DNA from: an uncultured bacterium | Lineage (GTDB): Bacteria; Acidobacteriota; Aminicenantia; Aminicenantales; CALLJL01 | Assembly (NCBI GenBank): GCA_938092135.1 | Contig: CALLJL010000018.1 | Location: 1 to 40,676 of the forward strand | Reading direction: 5' to 3' | DNA: 40,676 nt | Part shown: positions 8,593-17,525 of the stretch, in pieces | Numbering within the stretch: position 1 is the first letter of the stretch | Layout: the number at the start of each line of letters is the position of its first letter | Notes under the pieces: model-generated | Told to the model about the DNA's origin: nothing | Databases searched by the model: none | Seen by the model: the letters and a program-made list of their open reading frames with translations, nothing else | Translations under genes and position numbers: made by a program

Positions 8593-8621
8593 TTGACTAA
8601 ATTTTTTGGATGGGATAGATT
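8593..8621 (+). promoter_or_regulatory. Candidate sigma-70 promoter
   Basis: TTGACT at 8593-8598 and TAGATT at 8616-8621 with 17 bp between them lie 45 nt before the TTG start of the degenerate HD-GYP-like gene. The remaining part of the 8419-8666 gap shows nothing else. Confidence 0.35.
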
Positions 8622-8666
8622 GCTTTTAGGTGGGTCCAAAAGGGGAGTTGGCAGGGAGGCAAGTGA

Positions 8667-9593
8667 TTGCGTCGTCTTAAAAATTATTTTCAAAAACATT
8701 TTGACCTTTTTATCGTTGTCATCATATTAATTGGTATAATCGGTGTAGCCATCCTTGTTCATTACAAATTTAGTTTATTAAATTTCTTCTTTTTACCCGT
8801 TATTTTAGCTGGCTATTTTTTAGGCAAAAGACAAGGAGTTTTGACCGCCCTTCTCTGTATTTTGCTTATAACTCTTTATCTTTTTTTCCTCCGCCGTACC
8901 CCTACCTCGCAATCCCTTTCTGGAGACGAATTAGTCAATCTTATTACCTGGGCTGGCTTTCTTATTTTAACCGGGGCAATTATTGGTGCCGTCTCTGAGC
9001 AACGAGAAGCCAAAATGAGAAGCCTCTCTCAAGCTTATATCGGTGTTCTCGACATTGTGATGAAGTATCTCGAATCAGCTGATGAAGAAAGACCAAGGGC
9101 TGCTCGGGTGGCTCTTCTGGCGGCAAAGCTAGCTGAAAGGATGGGAATGAGCCGCAGGGAAATTGAAAACATAAAATCAGCAGCCCTTCTTATTCAAGCC
9201 GGGGATATGGAGACGAATCTTCCCTTCTTTGAAAGAGTAGCTTCTTTTATGCAAAATGAAATAAAAAACCCTAAAACTGGCTTAAAAGATAAAGAGGTGG
9301 TCATGCTTTCGACGACCGCCTCGTTGCTTAAGGAAATAAAACCCATCATGGAAGGTTATTACCTTCATTATGTACGCCAAGTTGAAATTATAGATAAAAA
9401 TATAGAATCTGTCCCCTTAAGCAGTAGCCTTATTGCTCTCGCCGAAGCCTATGATCGGCTTTCAAGCGGCCTCTTACCTTCAGGAGTAAACAGCAAGGTC
9501 ACTTCTCTGATTGAACTCCAAAATTTGTCAGGTCGTTTTTTCCCTAAAGAGGCGATTCAGACTCTCTTTAATTTTATTGCTTCCTCCCGTTAA
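8667..9593 (+). CDS. Membrane protein with degenerate (inactive) HD-GYP-like domain
   Basis: A 308-residue protein with three membrane segments (about 14-31, 40-75, 92-110) and a cytoplasmic helical domain from about 125. That domain follows the HD-GYP order: YLESADEERPRAARVALLAAKLAERMGMSRREIE parallels the first helices, then AALLIQAGD stands where AALLHDIGK is expected. Further on, LIALAEAYDRLSSG parallels the IIAVADAFDALTS stretch. The metal ligands (HD, the HHE pair, the GYP loop) are absent. It therefore cannot be a standard c-di-GMP phosphodiesterase; a sensory or scaffold role is inferred. TTG 8667 has AGGGAGG seven bases upstream. The DUF429 gene follows after 5 nt. Confidence 0.6.
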   Translation: MRRLKNYFQKHFDLFIVVIILIGIIGVAILVHYKFSLLNFFFLPVILAGYFLGKRQGVLTALLCILLITLYLFFLRRTPTSQSLSGDELVNLITWAGFLILTGAIIGAVSEQREAKMRSLSQAYIGVLDIVMKYLESADEERPRAARVALLAAKLAERMGMSRREIENIKSAALLIQAGDMETNLPFFERVASFMQNEIKNPKTGLKDKEVVMLSTTASLLKEIKPIMEGYYLHYVRQVEIIDKNIESVPLSSSLIALAEAYDRLSSGLLPSGVNSKVTSLIELQNLSGRFFPKEAIQTLFNFIASSR

Positions 9594-9598
9594 TCCCT

Positions 9599-10201
9599 AT
9601 GGCTTTTCCTCAGTCTTGTCTCATTTTAGGCCTTGATTTAGCTGGATCACCCCGGCGGCCTTCTGGTCTCTGCTTTCTTTTTGACATGAAAGTTTCGACC
9701 CAAATAGTTTATGAAAATAGGGAAATCCTTTTTTTAATTCAGGAAAAAAGGCCAAATCTGGTGGCTATTGATGCTCCTTTAAGTCTTCCTGTTTCTCGAC
9801 TTGAAGGTGACAGAAAAATTTATCTAAGAAAATGTGAAGAAGAGCTAAAGAGACGGCGAATTCCCTTTTTCCCTCCAGTCTTAAACCAGATGAGGCCACT
9901 TGCCGAAAGGGGTATAGAGTTGAGCCAAAAAATTGAAGACATGGGAATAAAAGTAATTGAAGTTTATCCAGGAGCTGCCCAGGATATTTGGGGCTTACCC
10001 CGATCGCGGCGAAACCCTGACAAGCTTCGCCTGGGTCTAAGGAAAAAAGGTCTTGAGGGACTTAAAGAAAAAATGACGTCGGACGAACTTGATGCGGTTA
10101 CGGCTGCTTTGGTTGGTTATTATTATCTTCTGGGCAAAACCGAAGAAATTGGAGACCCGAAAGAGGGGAAAATTATACTTCCCCTTCAAGAAAGCCCATA
10201 G
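9599..10201 (+). CDS. DUF429 family protein (predicted RNase H-fold nuclease)
   Basis: A 200-residue DUF429 protein. It shows GLDLAG near the N-terminus (first acidic residue), AIDAPLSLP (58-66), the family-specific stretch RKCEEELKRRRIPFFPP, an RG-E-L segment, EVYPGAA, and DELDAVTAALVGYY at 161-174 with the last acidic residues. These acidic positions fit the RNase H-like fold predicted for the family; the biological substrate is unknown. There is no ribosome binding site. The ATG lies 5 nt after the preceding stop, suggesting translational coupling with the HD-GYP-like membrane protein. Confidence 0.8.
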   Translation: MAFPQSCLILGLDLAGSPRRPSGLCFLFDMKVSTQIVYENREILFLIQEKRPNLVAIDAPLSLPVSRLEGDRKIYLRKCEEELKRRRIPFFPPVLNQMRPLAERGIELSQKIEDMGIKVIEVYPGAAQDIWGLPRSRRNPDKLRLGLRKKGLEGLKEKMTSDELDAVTAALVGYYYLLGKTEEIGDPKEGKIILPLQESP

Positions 10202-10261
10202 AGCCTTTGAATTATTTTCAATAGAATTTTGGTCTTAAGAATTCTCTTAAAAGGAGGATAA

Positions 10262-11782
10262 ATGAATTCCCAATTTAAAAGTAGTCATGTATTCATTTTG
10301 CTATCACTTATTCTTTTCGTTATTTTTTCAGGGCTTTTAGTCGCCGAAACCCGGGGAGTGATTCCAGGCGAAAGGTACGAACGTCTTGTAATCCGGGGTC
10401 CTATTCTTATCGATGGTAATGCCACCTCCCCACGTGGACCGGTAGATGTGATTATTGAAGGTAATAGAATCTCTCTGGTAAGACCATCAAGCCAACGAGA
10501 GGAAGATTATGCTCAGGAAAAGCATCTTATTGATGCCCGAGGTATGTACCTTTTACCTGGATTAATTAACCTCCATGCCCATCTTCACGATGAAAGAGCC
10601 GGGCTGCCGATGCCATTTGAGTATAGCTATAAGCTGTGGCTTGCCAGCGGGATCACGACGATCCGTGATGTCGGTAGCAATATCAAGAAAGCTCTTGAAG
10701 AAAGAAAGAAAAGCATTGAAGGAGCGATTATTGCCCCCAGAATTTTTCTTTATATGGTTGTTGGCGGTCGAACGCCTGAAGAAATAAGGAAGAGAATCCA
10801 GGAGTTAAAGAAAATCGGGGCTGATGGCCTAAAACTTTTTGGCCTCGATCGGGACTTAATGAAGGCAGCCTGTGAGGAGGCCCATAACTTGGGTCTTCGT
10901 ATTGCCCACCATATGGGTGTTGAAGAAACCAACGCCTGGGACGCGGTTGAATTTGGAGTCACTTCTATCGAGCACTGGTATGGTATACCTGATGGTGCCC
11001 TTGAGGGCTCCCAAAATTTTCCTCCTGAATATAATTATAACGATGAAGCTCACCGTTTCCGCTATGCCGGAAGATTATGGCGTGAAGCCAATCCTGAAAG
11101 ACTTGATCGCCTTCTTTCAGCTATGGCGGCAAAAGGAGTAGCCTGGTGTCCCACTTTTGCCATCTATGAAGCCAACCGGGATTTAATTAGGGCAATGAAT
11201 CAGCCCTGGTTTAGAGAAGTTCTGCATCCAGCTTTGGAGGAATTTTTTAAACCTAATCCGGCTCATCATGGCTCCTATTTTTGGGATTGGACGACGGCCG
11301 ATGAAATTTTCTGGAAGGAAAATCTTAGGCTCTGGATGGCGGCCGTTCGCCAGTTCGCCCTTAAAGGTGGCCTGGTAGGCGTGGGTGAGGATGCCGGCTT
11401 TATTTATCAAGTTTATGGATTTACTTTACTTAGGGAATTGGAGCTCCATCAGGAAGCAGGCTTTCATCCCTTGGATGTTATTCAACATGCGACTTTGAAT
11501 AATGCTCGGATTTTGGGAATAGAAGACAGACTTGGCCGTGTAAGACCTGGGTGGCTGGCCGATCTGATTTTGGTTGATGAAAATCCTTTGGCTAATTTTA
11601 AATATCTTTTACCCACGGGTTTTATGGGCCGCAAAAATGGCCAGATTGTTCAGCGGGGCGGAATAAAATGGACAATTAAAGATGGCTTTGTCTATAATGC
11701 CCAGCAACTTTATAAAGATGTCTGTCAGCTAGTAAAGGAGGCTAGAGAAAGTAAAAATTCTTCCTTTTTTGGGCTTAAATAA
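10262..11782 (+). CDS. Exported amidohydrolase (imidazolonepropionase-like)
   Basis: A 506-residue metal-dependent hydrolase of the amidohydrolase superfamily with an N-terminal signal peptide (residues 8-28), so it acts outside the cytoplasm. Metal and catalytic residues are all visible: H105 and H107 in NLHAHLHD, K191 in GLKLFG, H216/H217 in AHHMG, H238 in IEHWYG and D377 in GEDAGF. The beta-sandwich domain wraps both ends (ILIDGNATSPRGPVDVIIEGNRI, and GRVRPGWLADLILVDENPL). Family members hydrolyse cyclic amides, dipeptides or ureides; the substrate here is not predictable. AAGGAGGAT precedes the ATG. It converges with the S9 peptidase gene with only 27 nt between stops. Its location beside several exported peptidases suggests peptide or amide catabolism. 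Confidence 0.85.
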   Translation: MNSQFKSSHVFILLSLILFVIFSGLLVAETRGVIPGERYERLVIRGPILIDGNATSPRGPVDVIIEGNRISLVRPSSQREEDYAQEKHLIDARGMYLLPGLINLHAHLHDERAGLPMPFEYSYKLWLASGITTIRDVGSNIKKALEERKKSIEGAIIAPRIFLYMVVGGRTPEEIRKRIQELKKIGADGLKLFGLDRDLMKAACEEAHNLGLRIAHHMGVEETNAWDAVEFGVTSIEHWYGIPDGALEGSQNFPPEYNYNDEAHRFRYAGRLWREANPERLDRLLSAMAAKGVAWCPTFAIYEANRDLIRAMNQPWFREVLHPALEEFFKPNPAHHGSYFWDWTTADEIFWKENLRLWMAAVRQFALKGGLVGVGEDAGFIYQVYGFTLLRELELHQEAGFHPLDVIQHATLNNARILGIEDRLGRVRPGWLADLILVDENPLANFKYLLPTGFMGRKNGQIVQRGGIKWTIKDGFVYNAQQLYKDVCQLVKEARESKNSSFFGLK

Positions 11783-11809
11783 ATTTAATTTTCAATTTAA
11801 TGATTAAAA

Positions 11810-14059
11810 TTACTTTTTTAGAAAGCGGGCAAAGAAATCGTCGGCCGCCTGAAAAGCCTTTAACCAATTGCCAAAAATGAGGAAATCGTGGACTTCATCG
11901 GGAAAGATAATTAGTTCGTGATAAATGTTTCTGGCCCGGAGAAGTTGGACGAGCCCTGTTGTTTGTGAAAAGGCCACGTTGCGATCGTCGTCACCATGAA
12001 TGAGTAGAACAGGAGAAGTCCAATGATCAATGGAGCCAACGGGCGATGATTTAAAGGCTATGCTATTTACATCCAGGGAGTTGCCCCAGAGATGAACTCC
12101 GGCAATATCCACACCGGCTTTAAAAATATCAGAATTGCGGGCCAAGCCCATGGCCGTAAGATAGCCACCATAGGAAAGTCCCCAAAGACCTATTCTTTCA
12201 GGATCAACATCAGGCCTTGATTGAAGATAGCGGGCGGCAGCGACAATGTCCTGATATTCGGAAGCTCCTTGGGCTCCCCGGTTCGGGGCCATACGGAAAT
12301 CACGGCCATAGCCAATACCTGAACGGAAATTAACAGAAAGAACGACATAGCCCTGGTTGGCAAAATATTGATTGATAGCGTAAGCCATGTGGTAGAAATA
12401 CATGTAATGATAGCCCAGAAGCATCTGGCGGACGGGTCCACCGTGCATAAAAATTAAAGCAGGTCTTTTTTCTCCAGGTTTAAGATCAGGGGGCAGGAAA
12501 AGCTGATTATGGAATTTAAGGCCATCTTCAGCGGTGAGAATAATTTGCTGAGGGATGACGTGAGAATCTAAAGGAAATTCAGGTGGTAGAGAAGTTATAA
12601 TTTTGGCTGAGCCGCCATCAGCAGGAACGAGGGCCACTGAGCGTGGTCGACGGGCATCAGAATAAAAGGTGGCCACGAATTTGCCTGAAGCGAGGGGTAC
12701 GGGCTCAGTTTCAATTCCCTCTCCAGAGGTTAATTGAATTGGCTCTCCTCCAGAAGTTGGAGTTTTCCAAAGATGACGGCGATCGATATCGCCTACATTG
12801 GTGCTGTAATAAAGCCATTGGCCATCGGGCGAAAAGCCAACAAACTCGGCTTCACCTTCGCCCGGAGTGAGGTTTATGGGCTGGGCATCAACATTGCCTG
12901 AAACTGGAACCGAGTAATAGTGGCGCCAGTTATTTCTTTCTACCTGAAAAACAAGGCTTTGGCCTGCCCAGATGATGTTCCTTATATCCCTAAAGGATGG
13001 GTCATCAAGAGGCTCCTGCCAGATTTTTTCAGCCACTCCAGTGGAAGCATCAGCCACCCAGAAAGTCAGAGTGCGGCCATCGGCAAATTTAGCTTCAATA
13101 AAACCAGGGCCAGAAGCTGTTTGAGCCGGCTGAGCCGGTTGTTCAGGCGGGCGACGTTCAGCTGATGGGAAAGCCATCGTCGGCGGAATCATGATAAAAC
13201 CAGGAACTCTTGAAGTTGTCGCTCTGGCCTGCGCGGCGGCAACAATCTGACTGAAGGAAAAGCCGGGCCTTCGGATAAAGGCAATCTTCTTTCCATCAGG
13301 GGACCAGGCTGGGCTTGAGTCTCGATCAACGGAAGGAGAAAGATAAATGATTTTTCTTGTGGCGATATCATAGACACCAATAAAGCTATGATCTTCTCGG
13401 TCGCTGACAAAGGCAATTTTTTTGCTGTCTGGCGACCAAACCGGATTACTATTTGTTCCCCAGGTAACAAAAAGAGGTTTTAATTGAGCATCTTCTTCTG
13501 GTTTATTTCCCCCTTTCTTCTCCACCTGTTCAAGGTTGGCCCCATAAATCTGGCCATCTTTGACCCAGAGAACCATCTTTCCATCGGGTGAAAGGATAGG
13601 ATTAGAGCCAGCAGCAATCCGAAAAGGCTTACCCTCTGTTGTCCTTACGGCCCAAATGGCCTGTTCTACTCCATCAGGGAAATGGGCCGGATTGGCTACC
13701 CAACCTTGGCGATTAGGATTATGGCCACGAACAAAAACAATAATTGAACCGTCATCAGAAATGGCTGGAGTTAAAAGATCGATGCCATCATCATTTAAAT
13801 AGTTGGTCAGCCTTTGAGGTTTAAAATCGGGAGAAGCAGCCGTGAAGAGATTCCTTCTCCCTTGCTGGGCTTCCAGCCAAGCAATACGGTCAACCTTTTT
13901 GGCCGCAACAAGGCTGTAACAAAAAGGATAACTTAACACTTGGTTAATGAGAAATCTTTCTTTAACCTGAGATAAAGCGATAAGATTGAACGAGAAAAAA
14001 AGAATAAGAAGGGTAATTAAAAATTTTGAGGGAAAAAATAAACTTTCCCGCTTTTTCAT
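11810..14059 (-). CDS. Exported S9 family prolyl-oligopeptidase-like serine peptidase
   Basis: A 749-residue secreted peptidase. A signal peptide lies at residues 10-31. A TolB/PD40-type beta-propeller follows (repeats such as NPVWSPDSKKIAFVSDR and SPAWSPDGKKIAFIRR), and the C-terminal alpha/beta-hydrolase begins near 500. The triad is S629 in GLSYGG, D692 in HGDDDRNV and H724 in DEVHDF. Family S9 (DPP IV/acylaminoacyl-peptidase branch) cleaves short peptides; the propeller restricts access. A proline- and alanine-rich insertion (near 300-320) interrupts the propeller. AAGGAGG stands before the ATG. The gene is downstream of the DGK-like gene on the same strand with a 100-nt gap that may hold its own promoter. 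Confidence 0.92.
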   Translation of the reverse strand: MKKRESLFFPSKFLITLLILFFSFNLIALSQVKERFLINQVLSYPFCYSLVAAKKVDRIAWLEAQQGRRNLFTAASPDFKPQRLTNYLNDDGIDLLTPAISDDGSIIVFVRGHNPNRQGWVANPAHFPDGVEQAIWAVRTTEGKPFRIAAGSNPILSPDGKMVLWVKDGQIYGANLEQVEKKGGNKPEEDAQLKPLFVTWGTNSNPVWSPDSKKIAFVSDREDHSFIGVYDIATRKIIYLSPSVDRDSSPAWSPDGKKIAFIRRPGFSFSQIVAAAQARATTSRVPGFIMIPPTMAFPSAERRPPEQPAQPAQTASGPGFIEAKFADGRTLTFWVADASTGVAEKIWQEPLDDPSFRDIRNIIWAGQSLVFQVERNNWRHYYSVPVSGNVDAQPINLTPGEGEAEFVGFSPDGQWLYYSTNVGDIDRRHLWKTPTSGGEPIQLTSGEGIETEPVPLASGKFVATFYSDARRPRSVALVPADGGSAKIITSLPPEFPLDSHVIPQQIILTAEDGLKFHNQLFLPPDLKPGEKRPALIFMHGGPVRQMLLGYHYMYFYHMAYAINQYFANQGYVVLSVNFRSGIGYGRDFRMAPNRGAQGASEYQDIVAAARYLQSRPDVDPERIGLWGLSYGGYLTAMGLARNSDIFKAGVDIAGVHLWGNSLDVNSIAFKSSPVGSIDHWTSPVLLIHGDDDRNVAFSQTTGLVQLLRARNIYHELIIFPDEVHDFLIFGNWLKAFQAADDFFARFLKK

Positions 14060-14163
14060 ATTATCCCTCCTTTTTTGGTATACAATTAAGAAACTTGGTT
14101 ATAAAGATCATTCTGCTTTATTTTTTAGCCATTTAATTATTATAATTAGCGTCGACAAGCTTT

Positions 14164-15132
14164 TTACCTTTTAAACCAGATTCTCTCGCCACTATGAGAA
14201 CTGGGTTTTTTATTATGAGCTGGACAAATTAATTTTAAGGCGGTTGGGATTACTTCGAAAGTAATTTGTCTTCGCCAACCAAGAAATTCCCCGTTATATT
14301 GAACAGGTAAATTTACCCCGCTCAAAGTTATTCGACGAGCTTTATAATGCCTTAAATTTCTTTGTTTACGGCCAAAATAAATTGAAGGTAGCGAAAGAAT
14401 GTAACGTAAGCCACTCATTTCGAAGAAGGTGATATCAAGCCAGCCATCCTCAGGATGGGCCAAGGGAGCGATGAGCCACTTGTAACCGAAATAATTAGTT
14501 TTAGCGATGACCGCATCGAGAACCGGAATTTCGAGCTCTAAACAATCAAATCTTTTTCCTTGATTATCCAGACCATCTTCTAATCTTATTTGCCATAATT
14601 GCGGTTTTAAACTAAGAATTTTTTTCCCGCACCAAACATGACCCCAGAAGCCAGGAAGGAAGTGTTTTAGCTTCAGTTCAGTAACTAAAGCTGTGGCTCC
14701 GACACTCACAAAACCGGCAACTTTATCTTCAAAACGGATAAGATCAATCAATCGAGTATGGCCTTGCCGAATAATATTGATTGCCCGGCGAATATTTTTT
14801 GGAATACCGAAGGCTAGACGAAAAGCATTACCACTGCCCAGAGGAATTATGCCGAAATAGACTTTATTCAAACAGCCAGCTTTACAAAGCCCCTCCAGAG
14901 AATCGGCGATCGTACCATCACCACCTACGGTAATCAGAGTTTTTAAATGAGGAGCCAATTCTTTAATTAGATCAACCATAGCCTTTTTGCCACCTGAAGA
15001 TATATAAATTTTGTTTTGAAAGGCAACTTCAATTAAATGACGGCTCCTTTTTCTTCTTTTCCATTTACGCATAGCTGCCTGGGGATTAACAACTACGGCC
15101 AAAGGTTCAAGCTGAGACAGATAATCTCTCAT
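14164..15132 (-). CDS. Diacylglycerol-kinase-family lipid kinase
   Basis: A 322-residue cytoplasmic kinase of the DAGK_cat family. It shows the nucleotide-binding glycine motif TVGGDGT (68-74), the family marker PLGSGNAFRLA (97-107), an Asp-rich middle (RLIDLIRF) and a C-terminal beta-sandwich ending in QYNGEFLGW. These enzymes phosphorylate diacylglycerol or related lipids (DgkB, YegS type). No classical ribosome binding site is seen, only a purine-rich stretch. It closes a minus-strand operon with a VTT membrane protein, a radical SAM protein and a CDP-alcohol phosphatidyltransferase, which points to a lipid headgroup or lipid carrier pathway. The actual substrate is unknown. Confidence 0.85.
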   Translation of the reverse strand: MRDYLSQLEPLAVVVNPQAAMRKWKRRKRSRHLIEVAFQNKIYISSGGKKAMVDLIKELAPHLKTLITVGGDGTIADSLEGLCKAGCLNKVYFGIIPLGSGNAFRLAFGIPKNIRRAINIIRQGHTRLIDLIRFEDKVAGFVSVGATALVTELKLKHFLPGFWGHVWCGKKILSLKPQLWQIRLEDGLDNQGKRFDCLELEIPVLDAVIAKTNYFGYKWLIAPLAHPEDGWLDITFFEMSGLRYILSLPSIYFGRKQRNLRHYKARRITLSGVNLPVQYNGEFLGWRRQITFEVIPTALKLICPAHNKKPSSHSGERIWFKR

Positions 15133-15185
15133 TTTTCTCTTTTTTTTCTCTTCTTTCTTTATCTTATAGTTGACTTTATCTCACA

Positions 15186-15908
15186 CTACTTCTTTTTATT
15201 TTTTGGTTTTATTTCAATTTTATTTTTAATTAATTTTTTTAGCGGTTGTAAGATAGGAAATGCAAGTCCAATCAAGATTAAAAAGATGAATAAAACGGCG
15301 ATCAGGGAATCAGGTATTTTTAAAAATTCTCCAAAAAGAGCTAGAAGAAAAAACCGGGGTGTTCGGGATAGAAAGACAGCCAATAAATATTTTCTCAGAG
15401 GGTAATGGCCAAAAACGACCAGAAAGCGAAAAGGATAAAAGGGGACAGGAGTGGCTCCGGCAATCAGGAGAGCTAAAAAAGGTGCTCGGTTGAAAAGAGC
15501 CACTGTTTTCCTGACCGCTCGGCCCTCACGGATCTTTTTAAAAGATTTTAAATCCACGACATAGTTAAAAGCAGTGTAATTTAAGGCTTCGGCTAGAACC
15601 GTACCCGCCGCAGAAACTAAAGCGATCAGAAAAGGGGAATAAAATTTGGCAAAATAAAGAAGTACCGGTTCATGGGGGACCGCGGCAATAATAAATTCAG
15701 CGGGAAAGCAGTATAGAAAAAGAATAAGGAGGCTCCGGCTCAATTGAGCTTTTGGGCTTGAAAACCACCAGATGAAAAGACCAAGGACGAAGATAATCTC
15801 AGCAACAAAGATAGCTGTCCTCCACCATGAAGATAACGGCCTTTCTTTTTTCTTCAAATCAATTTTGGCCAAGGAATCAGACCTTTCAGTTTGATTGGAA
15901 GAGGGCAT
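15186..15908 (-). CDS. VTT-domain (DedA/TVP38-like) membrane protein
   Basis: A 240-residue inner-membrane protein with a charged N-terminal tail, about five membrane segments and a lysine-rich C-terminus. The segment AGATPVPFYPFRFLVVFGHYPLRKYLLAVFLSR is the VTT/SNARE-associated hallmark (re-entrant region with conserved Pro and Arg). The upstream E in FPAEFIIAAVPHEP resembles the acidic position of DedA-like transporters. Members of this superfamily flip or scramble phospholipids and polyprenyl lipid carriers. The start overlaps the radical SAM stop (TAATG). It sits in a lipid-type operon, consistent with moving a lipid product across the membrane; that is inference. Confidence 0.75.
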   Translation of the reverse strand: MPSSNQTERSDSLAKIDLKKKERPLSSWWRTAIFVAEIIFVLGLFIWWFSSPKAQLSRSLLILFLYCFPAEFIIAAVPHEPVLLYFAKFYSPFLIALVSAAGTVLAEALNYTAFNYVVDLKSFKKIREGRAVRKTVALFNRAPFLALLIAGATPVPFYPFRFLVVFGHYPLRKYLLAVFLSRTPRFFLLALFGEFLKIPDSLIAVLFIFLILIGLAFPILQPLKKLIKNKIEIKPKNKKK

Positions 15909-16888
15909 TATTTCCTTTGCTTTCTGATAAGGCGAAAATTATCGAAAAGAAGATAATAAGGAGGTCTTTCCGTCCCTGCCCTGATGCTGGTATAACAATA
16001 GCCACAGGAATTTTGCTGACGGAAAGCTTTTAATTCTTGGAGGGAGGAATAATAGGTCAAAATCAGACCGCAGGGGGAAAGTCGGCCGTCGGGATTGACA
16101 ATAAAAAAGCGCTTTCCAGCCTGGCAATTTCCGAGTTCACCTTTTTCGAAATATTTAGGTATCAGCCGGAAAACATAATTGGAGGTATAAATCGTTCCAT
16201 ATTTTTTCTTAAATTCAAGCAATTGATTGATTACCTCGCGGAGGGCGGGTAAACTTTCAGGAGGGATCATGAAGTTTCGGTCGTTTGTTCTCATCCAAGT
16301 GTAGGTACTAAAATTAATTCTTACTCCCCAGCTTCGGGCAAGCTCAGCGAGACGAAGAAGGTCAGGAAAATTATCCCTTTGAATCACACAGGATAAAGTA
16401 ATGGCCTTTTCGTCGAGAGGTGCCAGTTCCTTGACAATATTTTCAATTTTCCTGAAAAGACCAGGTATTCCCCGAAAGTCGTCGTGCCTTTCATCGGGAT
16501 AATCGAGAGAAAGAGAAAATTCATCAACGCCGGCCTCTCTTAGGCTTTCATATCTTGTCCGATTCAATAAAGCCCCATTTGTTGTAACCACAATAAAGGG
16601 CGGACGATTCGGCTGGCGAATAGCTCGAATTATATCCTCCAGGTCTTTTCTGAGTAAAGGCTCGCCTCCTGAAATCTGAGCCACTACCGGTTTTAGCCAA
16701 CGGCTGATGACCCCAAATTCAGCCGCTGAGGCTCTAACTTCATTGGTCACGGGACCACCGAGATGACAATGACGGCAGCGGGCATTGCAGGCATAGGTAA
16801 CTTCAAAGGAAACACAGAGAGGACGATTGGTCAAATAATTTTTAATTCCTCTGAAAAGAAGGCGTAAATTCCGTTTCAACTTAATCAT
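15908..16888 (-). CDS. Radical SAM protein with SPASM-like C-terminal cysteines
   Basis: A 326-residue radical-SAM enzyme: CNARCRHCH gives C34, C38 and C41 for the [4Fe-4S] cluster, SGGEPLLR is the SAM-binding motif, and VTTNGALL and SLDYPDE follow. The C-terminal part (GNCQAGKRFFIVNPDGRLSPCG, then CGYC) resembles a SPASM or twitch region that binds an additional cluster. SPASM proteins modify peptides, quinone precursors and other substrates; the substrate here is unknown. It overlaps the CDP-alcohol phosphatidyltransferase by 4 nt (ATGA) and the VTT gene by one base, so these three are a tightly coupled unit. AGAGG lies before the ATG. The neighbours suggest a lipid-linked substrate, but no named family could be assigned. 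Confidence 0.8.
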   Translation of the reverse strand: MIKLKRNLRLLFRGIKNYLTNRPLCVSFEVTYACNARCRHCHLGGPVTNEVRASAAEFGVISRWLKPVVAQISGGEPLLRKDLEDIIRAIRQPNRPPFIVVTTNGALLNRTRYESLREAGVDEFSLSLDYPDERHDDFRGIPGLFRKIENIVKELAPLDEKAITLSCVIQRDNFPDLLRLAELARSWGVRINFSTYTWMRTNDRNFMIPPESLPALREVINQLLEFKKKYGTIYTSNYVFRLIPKYFEKGELGNCQAGKRFFIVNPDGRLSPCGLILTYYSSLQELKAFRQQNSCGYCYTSIRAGTERPPYYLLFDNFRLIRKQRK

Positions 16889-17514
16889 GGTTCTGCCTCT
16901 TTAATGTAAAATGCCGGGACTGGCGGATTTAAAGCCGCTTTTTCCCGAAGCCAGAAAATAGACCGCATTTTCACCATAATTAAACCGAAGGCAAAAAGAG
17001 TAGCTAGAATCTGCCATTGGGGAGCAAAAATAAGCAAAAGGGCAACAACAGTGGAATTACAGAATTTGGCGAAGGGGCTGAAATTATAAAGATAGACTCT
17101 TCGATCAACGAGATAAAAATAGTTGGGTGAGATAATGGGATATTTAATAAACTGATAGCTAAGATAGAAATCAATAAAAGCAAAGTCGATTAAATAAATA
17201 ATAATAGGTAAAAAGAGATGGGGATTAAAACGTAAAAAATTAAGATAAAAGAAAACTGATTCAAGGCGGTCAGCGATAATATCAATTTCTGCTCCTAAAA
17301 TTGTTTCTTGTTTTATTCGTCGGGCTAGAAGACCATCGGCTACATCCCCAGCCCAGTGAAGGCCGAGGCCAATAAAATTAAGGTTTGGATTGGATTTTAT
17401 GGCCGCCAGCGAAAAGAAAATAAGGGAAGCTACAAGGCGAATTAGCGTTATCAAATTAGGCCAGCTTCGAAAACTTCGAGGATCCAACCTTTTAATAGAT
17501 GTATTTGAAGGCAT
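16885..17514 (-). CDS. CDP-alcohol phosphatidyltransferase family membrane enzyme
   Basis: A 209-residue integral membrane protein carrying the complete CDP-OH-P signature: D57, then D60 G61 xx A64 R65, eight residues, G74, three residues, D78, three residues, D82. The four aspartates bind the divalent metals that activate transfer of a phosphatidyl or similar phospho-alcohol group from a CDP-linked donor to an acceptor alcohol. About five or six membrane helices surround it. The length is typical of PgsA/Pcs-like enzymes, but the acceptor cannot be told. It lies 11 nt behind the exported PHP hydrolase and overlaps the radical SAM gene. Confidence 0.88.
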   Translation of the reverse strand: MPSNTSIKRLDPRSFRSWPNLITLIRLVASLIFFSLAAIKSNPNLNFIGLGLHWAGDVADGLLARRIKQETILGAEIDIIADRLESVFFYLNFLRFNPHLFLPIIIYLIDFAFIDFYLSYQFIKYPIISPNYFYLVDRRVYLYNFSPFAKFCNSTVVALLLIFAPQWQILATLFAFGLIMVKMRSIFWLREKAALNPPVPAFYIKEAEP

Positions 17515-17525
17515 TTTTTATTCTT

